From positions 696,612,306-696,676,305 of the forward strand of contig NC_056748.1 in NCBI RefSeq assembly GCF_019279795.1: a DNA stretch of 64,000 nucleotides, given 5' to 3'. This document shows positions 52,077 through 64,000 of this stretch, in pieces. Every line of letters begins with the position of its first letter. The first letter of the stretch is position 1. The position numbers and the translations under genes are program-made. This stretch comes from Protopterus annectens (taxonomy: Eukaryota; Chordata; Ceratodontiformes; Protopteridae). The notes under the pieces were generated by a model, which was not told the origin of the DNA, ran no database searches, and was given only the letters and a program-made list of their open reading frames with translations.

Positions 52077-55000
52077 TCTGTCTCTCCAGCATGTTTTGTC
52101 CGAGTCGCTGACCAAGTTTAGATCCCTACATTGAGTGACCCTTGTGGTGTTTGACTTGTGGATGTGTAGCAGTTCCATCAGAACTGGATTTATGTCTGCC
52201 TTGTAGGTCAGGTATAGGTCACCCCTTAATAGTCGGTAGGAGACAAGAGTAAAGGGATAGGGATTTTAGTCTACATAGATAGAGTAAAGAGATAGGGTGC
52301 ATAGTTCATGTTGTTTGCACCCTGTATTTTCTTTGTGAGGAACCTCTGAGGTCGCTCTAGCTGCTATAAGTGCCTAGTCAAGTACATGCCAAATGCCACA
52401 CTGTACTTGATTATTGGTCTAATGGGGGCTGAGTACAGTGGGACTATAATTTCCTTGGATACAGATGCTATACCTTTACTTATAAGTTGTGCCACGTAAA
52501 AGGAATTCCTCACCACTGTGGATACATGGCAGTCAAAATTCAGGCCATCTACCTATCCGTGTACCTAAGTCTCTCACCTCAGTCTACTGTAAGGGGTGTG
52601 CTACTGATGCTGGAATTTGCAAGGGTATTTGACTTCCCAAAGGGTATGATGATGCATTTTTTTCCATTTAGTCTTAGGCCATTGTTCTGGCACCAATCAT
52701 CTGTCTGTTCTAGACCCTTCTGAAGGATATCTAGATCACCGGGGGTTCAGTGATTGCCCCCAGCTTGAAGTCATCGTCAAACTCTATCACCCAGAGGCCT
52801 TCCACATTTGCCTTGACTTCAGAATAGTGTATTCAGAACAGGAGTGGTCCCAGTAAAGAGCTTTGTGGCATACCACTAGTAACTGGCCTCTTGCTGGATC
52901 TGGATTCACCCACTTTAACCATGTGTCCTGTCCATGAGCCAATTGGCTATCCATCTTGTGACAGAGATTTATGCCCGGTTTTGAGAGTTTATTTATAATA
53001 CCTGAGAGGGGAATGTCAAATGCCTTGGTCAGGTCAAGGTAGGCAGTATCTGTCTCTCCAGCATGTTTTTTTTGAGTCGCTGACCAAGTTTAGATCCCTA
53101 GATTAAGTGACCCTTGTGGTGTTTGACTTGTGGATGTACAGCAGTTCCATCAGAACTGGATTTATGCCTGCCGGTCAGGCATAGGTCACCCCTTAATAGT
53201 CGGTAGGAGACAAGAGTAAAGGGATAGGGCTTTTAGTCTACATAGATAGAGTAAAGAGATAGGGTGCATAGTTCATGTTGTTTGCACCCTGTATTTTCTT
53301 TGTGAGGAACCTCTGAGGTCGCTCTAGCTGCTCTAAGTGCCTAGTCAAGTACATGTCAAATGCCACACTGTACTTAATTATTGGTCTAATGGGGGCTGAG
53401 TACAGTGGGACTATAATTTCCTTGGATATGGATGCCATACCTTTACTTATAGGTTGTGCCATGTAAAAGGAATTCCTCACCACTGTGGATACATGGCAGT
53501 CAAAATTCAGCTATCTGCCTATCCGTGTACCTAAATCTCTCACCTCAGTCTACTGTAAGGGGTGTGCTATTGATGTTGGAATTTACCCTCATTCATGGCT
53601 TTAGTGATGTCCTCAAAGAAATCCAACAGATTCAGTAGGTATGACCTACCCCTGAGAAAGCAGAATTGGGTCAGGTCCAGTATTTGGAGGTCCCTTATGT
53701 CATTACTCATCAGCTCCATGATTATTCTTTCAATGGCCTTACATATAAGGCTAGCTAAACCTATGGGTCTGTAATTTCCCGGGTCAGTAGATGGCCCTCC
53801 TTTATGCAGATGAATGACTGTTGCTGTCCTCCACTGTACTGGGACAAAGCCAGTCTGGAGACTGTAGTTAAATAGAGATCTTAATGGGCCTGATACATTC
53901 TGATTTAAGCTGTTTAAGAGGTAAGCAGGTATACTGTCAGGCCTCATTGAAGCCATTTGTTAGCTTTAGAGAACACAGTGGCAACCTGTTCTTTGGTGAT
54001 AATTGACGGAGTGGTGGAGGGTATTTCTTGTGGGAGATGGGGAGGCGAAATCTGAGCTGAATTTGTCAGCTAGCAAATTTGCTATGTCTTCCAGCTGAGT
54101 ATAGGTGATGCCATCTACAACTAATTCTATACCTTGTTGGGTGTTGCCCTTAAGACTGCTACGCTACTGAAAAATGCCTTACAGTTATCCTTAGCTTTGG
54201 AGGCCGTTTTTACCTCAAAGTCTGCTTTCTTGAGATTTGACTATTTCCTTGATTCACTTGTTTAAACTTATGTGGGACATATGGCTCTATTGTGCACATT
54301 CCCTCCTACTTCTCAACAGGAGTTTCTTTCTTTTGTTGTTTAACTCATTAATACCAGGGGTCCACCAAGGTAGCTTGTTTTTGTGGTTTGACCCGGGTTT
54401 ATTTCAGTCTGGTACTGCCATTTCTATGCAGTTGTTTACAGAGCCGTACAGAGCTTTTGTATATGCCTCTGCATAGTTTTCTGTGTTTCTTGGATTTGAG
54501 GGAGCTTGGGAACTAGCTACGCTGTCCCTTAATAGGGGGTTAATTTACCTTAGAGAAGTTCTTAAAGTTTTTGGGGTTAGGTGAGGGACTAGTTTTACCT
54601 TTATTTCAAGGAAGACCACTTTGTGATCTGATCTCACCAATGAGGACATAACGGGGGGGGGGGGGGGGTACTGCACTCTCCCACATTTGTGAGTACCAGC
54701 TCTAGGATATTTGTTCCCTTAGTGGGAGTGCAGACTAGCTGCTCAAGGGCATTTGAATTCACAAAGTCAAGAAATCTTTGGGCCTGCATGTTAGCCAGGT
54801 ATGCCTCCCAATTAATGAAGGAGTTGTTAAAATCACCCATGAGTATGGTACTGGACTAGATGTTAAATGACTCTAGTAACTTCAGGTATGATGCATGAGT
54901 TTCCTGGTTCATAGTGGAGGACCTGTAGCTAGCAAGAATATGGTAATGAATTTTTCCCACGCTTAGTTGGACATGGCAGGGTTGCTCAAGCATGTCATAT

Positions 55001-55390
55001 TGTCTGATCATCCTTGAGGTGTGCTTATCCTTTACATAGACAGATACATCTCCAACTTTTGCTTTTTCATGTTCAGTGGCTGGTTGGAATGTATGAAAGG
55101 CATTATAGCCATGCACTGCTAGAGTGCTTTCTGTGTCATTGAATCATGTTTCAGTAACTGCACAGATGTCAGCACTCTCCAGGGTGAGGAGAGCTTCCAG
55201 GGACTGCAGTTTCTTGTTGAGGCTCCTAGCATTGAGCAGTAACACCTTTAGCTTGTCCTAAAATAGCTTTTGTTATGTTGGAAGGTTTGTCTATTTGGCA
55301 GTGCCTAAAAAGGCACTATAGGGGTGGATAATGTTTTGGCAAATATCCGAAAGCCTAGAGTTGACAGGTAAAGACCATTCCTGGTAAGGC
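52077..55390 (-). mobile_element. CR1-A: CR1 LINE with internal duplication
   Basis: Minus strand from ORF1 esterase end (about 55,330) through the endonuclease (AVTETW region about 55,140, MGDFNNSFINWE at 54,840, NILELVLTN), linker and RT (GNYRPIGLASLICKAIERI at 53,750; SKFADD region near 52,790, degraded) to the thumb. A 540-bp 3' segment (52077-52618) is repeated at 53049-53584 inside the RT region. The 3' end is missing at the Tc1-2 border. Many stops. Confidence 0.85.
54654..54668. repeat. poly-G tract in CR1-A
   Basis: A run of about 15 G at the position of a short proline-codon stretch in CR1-C (CCACCCCCACC near 56,970); it breaks the frame. Confidence 0.85.
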
Positions 55391-56007
55391 AGCGTGGCCT
55401 ATCATAGGAAGTTACTAGACTATTGGCCCTAAGGCCTTCACAAGCCTGGCCATGTTATACCCTTGTTCCCTTATAGACCAAGATATACAGTCTATGTTTG
55501 CGTGTGAATCTAAGATCAGCACCAGCTGCCCTTGTCTAAGAAGGACATAGGTGAAACCCTCAGTGTAAATTTACAGTTTCCCATCCTATTGTGCAGGTTA
55601 TGCTTAAATAGGGTAATTGAGGAGCTCTGTTTTACATGAATTGGGAGTTTGTTCCAGAAGAGTCACAACCATTGGGAGACATATCTGCCTCTCCAGCATG
55701 TCCTGGTAATATCGCAGGCTAGGTTAAGATTCCTAGAGTGAGTGATTATTGTCCCATTAAATTTGTGAATATACAGCAGCTTCATCAAGGCAGGGTCTGA
55801 GACTGCTCTGAAGGCCAGGCACAAGTCGCCTCTAAGCAGTCTATATGATACTAATTAAAGTGATAGAGCCTTCAGTTTGTCTGTGTAGGTCATGTGTTGT
55901 AGGCCCTGAATTTTCTTGGTGAGAAACCTCTGAGGTCTATCCAGCTGTTACAGATGTCTGGTGAGGTACATACAGAAGGGAGCACTGTACTCTTATTATT
56001 GGTCTCT
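55391..56007 (-). mobile_element. CR1-B: CR1 3' end
   Basis: Minus strand: 3' untranslated end (CCTATCATAGGAAGTTACTA) followed by the thumb region related to 58,600-59,100 of CR1-C. It stops at 56007 where plus-strand CR1-C begins. More diverged than CR1-E, so older or another subfamily. Confidence 0.75.
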
Positions 56008-56019
56008 GATTATGTAGCC

Positions 56020-56298
56020 CAGGCAGGTATGACCCTGACCTTGAGCAGTATCCTACCTTCACCAAGAATGATACCACAATACAGAGATAAGATGATCAGC
56101 TTTAACAATTGGCTTAAACACTGGTGTCATTCAAAGGGGATCCAGTATCTGTCTGCCTGGGATGACATGCTGGACAAGCCACGCTGCTCAAAGGACGGCT
56201 TGCACCTGTCACCCTGGGATTCCGGATATTGGCAAAGGCTCTTGCCACCCCATAGTGCCTTTTTAGGCAAGGCTCAAATTCTAAACCTACCACCCTAG
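56020..56298 (+). pseudogene. CR1-C ORF1, SGNH-esterase C-terminal part
   Basis: An open frame with LSSILPSPRMIPQY, FNNWLKHWCHSKG and the catalytic-type DGLHLSP (Asp-x-x-His) near its end. CR1/L2 ORF1 proteins carry an SGNH hydrolase (esterase) domain with these blocks. The N-terminal Gly-Asp-Ser part is truncated here; a related block is seen in CR1-D at 36,180. Confidence 0.7.
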
Positions 56299-56326
56299 AA
56301 CACAAAAAAGGAAAAAACTAAGGGTA

Positions 56327-57068
56327 ATGCTGCTCAATGCCAGAAGTCTAAATCTCAAAATGCACGCACTCGAGGCCCTTCTCAGTATGGAGAACATCGA
56401 TGTCTGTGCTGTGACAGAAACCTGGTTCAAGGCTCCTGACAGCACCCCAGCGCTATCAGGTTTTACATCATATCATGCGTTCCGGCCCCAAAATCCGGAC
56501 AACACCAAGAAAGGAGGGGGGGGTATCCATATTCATCAAGGACACCCACACCTCAAGACTGGTGGCAACGCACGATGCATCGGAGACCATCCAGGTGCAA
56601 TTAACCATAGGCAAGACTGCTCTTCAAATTGTAGCATGTTACAGGCCACCCTCACAAACTCAGGAACCTCACATGGCCTTCCTGAAAACACTAGAGGGGA
56701 TAAATGTATCACCAAACACCATCATACTTGGTGACTTCAATTACCCTAATATTGACTGGGAACACTACTCAAGCCCAAACACCCTAGCCCAAAAGTTCCT
56801 GGAATTCATAAACTCAAATGCCATGGAACAACTAGTCACCATCCCCACAAGAGGAGATAACATACTTGATCTCATCATCACGAACATGGGAGCACAATGT
56901 TCAACACCGGAAGTATACCCCTCACTGGTGAGATCAGATCACAAACTAATCTCGCTGGAGGTCCTCATCCCACCCCCACCTGAAATAAAAAAGACCACAG
57001 TAAAGAACTTTTCAAAAGCCGACTTCACACTTCTAAAGACTAGTGTGGTCTTCTTTAAGGCCCCCTAG
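56327..57068 (+). pseudogene. CR1-C apurinic endonuclease domain
   Basis: LLNARSLNLKMHALEALLS and VCAVTETWF start the domain. After a +/-1 change in the poly-G at 56,515, VSIFIKDTHTSRL, IVACYRPPSQT, ILGDFNYPNIDWE, DNILDLIITN and VRSDHKLIS continue. The metal-binding and catalytic residues E (TETW), GDFN and SDH are all seen. It nicks target DNA for target-primed reverse transcription. Confidence 0.85.
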
Positions 57069-59114
57069 CCGGCAGAAAACAGTACTCAAGCCGCTGAATC
57101 ACTTACAAATGCCTTCTACCAGCACCTGCAGGACTGCATGGATAAGGCAATCCCAAGCAAAACAAAGACTCTTTGTACCAAAGGCAAGCGTCCAGTCTGG
57201 TGGACCCCAGCCATAAACAAACTCTACAACAAAAGGAGGAAGCTACTACAACATAGAGCAAAATCCTTAAAAGGTAAGACACCCTTGATCACTATAAGTA
57301 AAAAACTAAGAGCTCTCATAAAATAATCCAAAGCAAATTTCGAGAGAAAAATAGCTAAAGACTCAAAAGACAATCATAAGGCCTTCTTTAGCTATGTTAG
57401 AAACCTAGGAGGAAACTCCCAGATATGCTCAGAACTAGTTCAAAATGATGTGAAGATTACTGATCCTACAGACACTGCCAACATACTGGCTGACAGGTTC
57501 AGTGCAAACTTCTCCCTCCCCCCCAAAAGGAGAGATATCTATACCAAATGATTGCAGCCCCCCAAACATCTCCAGCGCCCAAGTGAGAACTGCTCTCTCC
57601 AAAGCAAAAAACACAGCATCCATGGGACCTGATGGTGTCCCCGGCTGTGTGCACCATGAACTCAATGAGGAATTAAACCCACAGCTAGGACAGCTGTTTA
57701 ATCAAAGTCTTACCTCTGGATACGTACCCAGGGAGTGGCGCACTGCAACTGTGGTCCTACTTCACAAAGGCGGTGCCTCCACCGACCCTGGAAATTACCG
57801 GCCCATTAGCTTGACAAGCCTTATCTGCAAAGCCATGGAGAGGATCATAATGGACCTCATAAATAAAGACATAGGAATTTGCAGACTTTGGATCCAACCC
57901 AGTTTGGCTTTGTCAAAGGCAGATCATGCCTTTTAAACTTGGTTGACTTTTTGAAACAGTCACCAAAGCCATTGATGAGGGAAAGGCAGTCCATACAGCC
58001 TACCTCGATCTGGCTAAGGCCTTCGATACAATACCCCACTCGGGTATCATTGAAAAACTCATCAGCTTAAATGTCAACCCATACATCACAAGATGGGTTG
58101 CAAACTGGCTGAGTGACAGAACCCACAGGGTCAGAGTTGCTGGCGCCATGTCAGACTCAAAGCCTGTCACAAGTGGTGTCCCACAGGGCTCAGTCCTGGG
58201 CCCACTCTTGTTTGGCATCTACTTTTCAAGTACAAGCAAACACAGGAGGGTTATGGCTGTCAAAGTTTGCAGATGGCTGCAAACTGGGCTTCATAGTAGA
58301 AAACACTTCTGACACAGATATCCTTCAGAAGGGTCTCACAGAAACGGATAACTGGTGCCAGAGCCACGGCCTAAAGTTAAATGCCAAAAATGCATAGTCA
58401 TACCCTTCGAAAAACAAGGTTACCCCTAGCTACCAAATAGGTGGAAATCCACTGAACACAGAAGAAGTTATCAGGGACCTGGGGACCCAGGTTGATAGTA
58501 GTCTGTCATTCGACACCCATGTAGCTAAGGTAGTTAGGAGGACCTTCTACATTGCCCACCTTATCATGAAGGGATTCTCATCTAGATCAAGGGAGGTCAT
58601 AGTCTCCCTTTACTCATCACTCATCAGACCAATGATTGAGTACAATGCCCCATTCGGAATGTATCTGACCCGACACTTGCAGCAGCTGGAGAGGCCACAA
58701 AAGTTCCTCACCAAAAGGATAAAGGGTCTCAAAAATCTGTCCTATGCTGCCCGACTGAAAGAACTCCAGCTCTATTCAGTCGCTTACCGCTTGCTCAGAG
58801 GTGACCTTTGCCTAACATACAAGGCCATGTCAAACCCAGATTTGATGAATATGCTTCACCTCAAAAAATCTAGATCCATCAGAGCCACAAGGGCGGAAGA
58901 CTTAAACCTCGACACGGCTATTAATAGGACGTGCTGGAGGGATAGATTCATCACCCAAAGACTCCCTATGCTGTGGAACAAAATCCCGGTACATGTGAGG
59001 CAGAGCACCTCGCTGGCCTTGTTCAAGAGAAATCTTGACCAACGGATGGGAGATCGCAGATATACCCCAGGGATTACCTCAGTGTCACTGCTCGACAGAG
59101 GCACAGCAAAATAA
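57069..59114 (+). pseudogene. CR1-C reverse transcriptase
   Basis: Blocks: VWWTPAINKLYNKRRKLL linker, SKAKNTASMGPDGVPG, GNYRPISLTSLICKAMERI, QFGFVKGRSCLLNLVDF, YLDLAKAFDTIP, SGVPQGSVLGPLLFGIYF. The active site reads KFADG, with glycine replacing the second aspartate. The C-terminal thumb (58566-59114) is open for 182 residues. Frame changes occur near 57,930, 58,240 and 58,400. Confidence 0.85.
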
Positions 59115-59220
59115 TGGGTATAGTTCCCCATACTAAAGGGGTGGCGTAAGCCACAAAACGATGGGCTAGGCTTGTAAATGCCCTCGGGCAGATAGCCTAG
59201 TATGAACCTATGAACCTATG

Positions 59221-60453
59221 AGAGAGGGGACCGACTACTGCAACAGTGAACAGAAGAACATCTACTGTTATAAGACTTTATACAACTGTACTATGCCTTC
59301 TGTATCACTGTTGCAGTATTGTATACCTTACGGAGAGTACAAAAGCTCAACAAAAGGAGTGTAAGGTGTAAGGCAGAGAATAGCCCTTAAAAACCCATGC
59401 AGGATGGCCCTAGCAAAACCTGCTCTGGTTATAGAAACCATATCCAATTTATAATGCCTAGTAAAGGTATGCACTGAAGATAAAGTATCAGCTTCACTGA
59501 TGGCACTGGTGTCCAAACCCTTGAAGAAGGCACCATAAGAAGCAAAAGCCCTAGTGGAATGAGCTGTAACTGAAGAACGCAGATACTTGCCATGGAAATA
59601 ATAAAAAAAAAAGAAATGGCCTTAGATATCCAGGAGGAGATAATTTGCTTAGAGACAGCCAATCCCAATGCCCTAGGATGAAAACAAACAAAAAAATCTG
59701 GTCAGACTTAAGAATGGTCTTCGTTTTATGCAAATACTACCTGAGCTGTCAGTGCAAATCCAAGATATGTAGGACCTTCTCACTAGCAAACTGTGGATAA
59801 GGAAAAAAAATGAAGGGAGGTGTACTGCCTGATTTAAGAATAACTAAAATACAGATTAGTGTGAAGAAAAACCCTGTCTCTATGAAAAATTAAAAAATGA
59901 GGAATGGCCATAAGGGCCTGAAGCTCAGAATCCCTCCAAGTAGTAAGAGCAGGCAACAAGACAGTCTTCCAGGTACAGTGTTGCACAGAATCTGGAACTG
60001 CAGACTCAAAAGGAGCCTGAATCAAATTTTCAAACAAAATTAAGGTCCCAAGGAGGAGAAACAGGCTACCTTTGGGGCTTAAGGCTATAGGACACCTGTA
60101 GGAAACTGTTTGAGGCAAAGGAGGATTCAAGGTCAGATAGGCAGAAATAGCTGACAAATGGGCCTTTACAGAAGAATAGGCCAAGCCAGACTGGAGCAAC
60201 TCACACAAATAGGAGTGAACCAGAGGGACCCCCCACTGAAAAAAGGGTCCTGGCTATAAGCATGATACCAGTCCACATGGACATCAGACTTTCTTGTTGC
60301 AGATTTTCTTACCTCCTGTAAAACCTTGAGCATGCCCTCAAAAAAGAAGTGCCTAAAAGGGATCAAAACCCCATCACCCACAGTGTCAGTTAAAGAGTGG
60401 ACAAGTGAGCATGAATGAGTGACCCCTTGTCCTGTGTGATTCAACCAGTGAGG
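59221..60453 (-). mobile_element. DIRS-5: left part (ICR and recombinase)
   Basis: An ICR-like junction lies at 59226-59330 (AACATCTACTGTTATAAGAC, TATACAACTGTACTATGCC). It precedes a minus-strand recombinase: SSVHTFTRHYKLD near 59,460, KQIISSWISKAI, CELLQSGLAYSSVKAHL, LQEVRKSATRK near 60,290. The left terminal repeat is missing where CR1-C ends. Closer to DIRS-4 than to DIRS-1. Continues at 63209 beyond the Tc1 insertion. Confidence 0.8.
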
Positions 60454-60838
60454 TACAGTGGATACAAAAAGTTTACACACCCCTGTTAAAATTCCAGGTT
60501 TTTGTGATATAAAAAAAAAAAAAAAAAAAAAAGAGACCACAATAAATAATTTCATCACGTAACCTATAATCTGTACAATTCAATTGAACAAACCAACAAA
60601 TCTGTTAGGGGAAAAAATAAATAAAGTACAATACGCTGGTTGCATAAGTGTGCACACCCTTAAACTAATACTTTATTGCGTGTGCACACCATTAAACTAA
60701 TACTTTGTTGAAGCACCTTTTGATTTAATTACAGCATTCAGTCTTCTTGGGTACATACCTGCCATCAATTAAAGAGACTCTGTTTAACCACAAATAAAGT
60801 TCAGCTGTCCTAGTAGGACTTTCCTGACATTTACTCAG

Positions 60839-62926
<2,088 letters not shown>

Positions 62927-63208
62927 ATCAAAAGGTACTTCAACAACGTATTAGATTAAGGGTGTGCACACACAACAAATTATTAGTTTAAGTGTGTGCA
63001 CACTGATGCAACTAGCGTATTGTACGTTTTTAATTTTTTATATTTTATTCCCCTAACAGATTTGTTTTTCAATTGAAATGTACAGGTTATAGGTCACATT
63101 AATGGTGGGAAAAGTTTTGAAATGATTTATTGTGGTCTCATTTTTTTTGTTATATCACAAAAACCTGGCATTTTAACAGGGGTGTGTAAACTTTTTATAT
63201 CCATGGTA

Positions 63209-63838
63209 ACTTGTGGTGATTGCCCCTGGCCAAAAGTAATAAGAAGGGGAACCAGTGTGGTCTTGGCCAAATGCGAGTCACTAGCAAGATTTTCTGGAAG
63301 TCCAGCTGAATCGTCTGCAGGACTCTTGGAAGTAGGGGAAGACGAGGGAAGGCGTAGGAAAACATTCTCTTCCAAGGAAAAGAAATAGTCTGCCTTCCAT
63401 CCATGCCAGATGGCATGGCACTCTGGAACAGAAAAGCGGGAGCTGCCTGTTCAGAGGGGAGGCAAAAAGATCTACCCGAAGGATACTCCACCGTTGGACT
63501 ATATCCAGAAACACGCCTCTGTGAAACATCCATTCATGAGTCTATGTTTTGGACCTGCTCAAGGAGTCTGCCACTAGATTGTGCTCTGAAGGAATATACA
63601 CTGCCTAAAGAGTTAGCTGACAACTGACAGATGCCACATCTGAAGAGCCAGCCTGCAAAGATGATAAGACTTTGTGCCCCCCTGCTTGTTGACATACTAC
63701 AACACTGTGGTGTTGTCCATGTAAACCTTAAGGCGGCCTGGAGACAGCATGGGGTAAACAACATGAAGGGGCAGAATCAGAGCTCTCATCTCTTTGATGT
63801 TGATATGGTCTGACTTCTGACAGGGGAAGGGCAGAGGC
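63209..63838 (-). mobile_element. DIRS-5: right part (RNase H region)
   Basis: Minus strand: DNTTVL, a stop, then YVNKQGGTK (RNase H, about 63,690), FCLPSEQAAP, YAFPRLPLLPRVLQ and PRPHWFPFL, which correspond to the DIRS-4 block after RNase H. Ends at the tip of the next DIRS element. Confidence 0.75.
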
Positions 63839-64000
63839 AGAATAGCTGTGTAAAAAATCTTAGCATGACCATAGATGTCCTCCTCTTCTACGTTGCAGTA
63901 TTCTTTACATGAGGGATCCTCCTCGAGGGGTGACCCGACGTCTGGCCAGTATACAAGAGCTTTTGAGTACTGCTAGTGCGTGGAATGTCACACATATGGC
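63839..64000 (-). mobile_element. DIRS-6: left end of a DIRS-4-family element
   Basis: AGAATAGCTGTGTAAAAAAT, CCATAGATGTCCTCCTCTTC and TGTTGCAGTATTC-like sequence (ACGTTGCAGTATTC) match the DIRS-4 left tip and terminal repeat, including GTGACCCGACGTC. The element continues past the window's right edge. Confidence 0.8.

Larger units (their letters stand above)
56008..59217 (+). mobile_element. CR1-C: CR1 LINE, nearly complete but frameshifted
   Basis: Plus strand: ORF1 esterase end, endonuclease, linker, RT, thumb and a 3' end with repeated CCTATGAA units. The layout and motifs fit the CR1 clade. Frame changes occur within the endonuclease, in the RT and around the active site. The 3' end runs directly into DIRS-5 sequence. 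Confidence 0.88.

Noticed and set aside
55391..59217. CR1-B and CR1-C as one twin-primed insertion
   Set aside because: Twin priming leaves one 3' end; both copies have their own CR1 3' end, so they are separate insertions.

Overview
This window reads as repeat-packed, non-coding vertebrate DNA from a large, transposon-rich genome. The mixture of DIRS tyrosine-recombinase retrotransposons, Ty3/gypsy LTR elements, CR1/L2 LINEs, Penelope-like elements (PLEs), Tc1 transposons and tRNA-derived SINEs fits an amphibian (salamander or caecilian), a lungfish or a similar vertebrate; the species cannot be fixed from this sequence. There is no bacterial gene, operon, rRNA gene or CRISPR array. Almost every protein-coding signal is a decayed transposon gene. 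The one likely host feature is a 130-bp exon-like block at 26102-26231 (minus strand).

Layout. 1-10127: a minus-strand gypsy element (gypsy-A, running off the left edge) is split in its integrase gene by a DIRS element (DIRS-1, 53-5618). 10128-12288: remains of a divergent DIRS-like gag gene with an (AC)n expansion. 12289-19022: a gypsy element with both LTRs and a 5-bp target duplication (gypsy-B), carrying a TTAA-bounded MITE, a leader minisatellite and CR1/SINE 3' ends. 19843-25434: DIRS-2. 25435-29266: mostly unrecognised sequence with the candidate exon, SINE pieces, a tandem duplication and a gypsy solo LTR. 29267-34166: DIRS-3, which has lost its internal complementary region and the recombinase active-site half. 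34167-42357: PLE fragments, a CR1 fragment and an unclassified zone with direct repeats. 42358-48010: DIRS-4, a second DIRS family, inserted in a PLE. 48011-59217: PLE tail with a hammerhead-like motif, an L2-like fragment, SINEs, Tc1-2 and four CR1 copies. 59221-63838: DIRS-5 split by a complete Tc1 element, itself split by a solo LTR. 63839-64000: the end of another DIRS element.

How the parts relate. The four DIRS copies with both ends visible are all on the minus strand and share one plan: inverted terminal repeats, gag, RT/RNase H, tyrosine recombinase, then an internal complementary region (ICR). The ICR, where retained, carries the complements of the two outer tips fused together, as expected for replication through a circular intermediate. 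Two DIRS insertions (into gypsy-A and into a PLE) can be checked against a related copy and have no target duplication. The SINE family shares its 3' tail with the CR1 LINE here, so CR1 is its probable source of reverse transcriptase. Two PLE 3' regions carry hammerhead-ribozyme-like motifs. Nothing in the window looks like an intact, currently mobile element; each coding region has stops, frameshifts or deletions.
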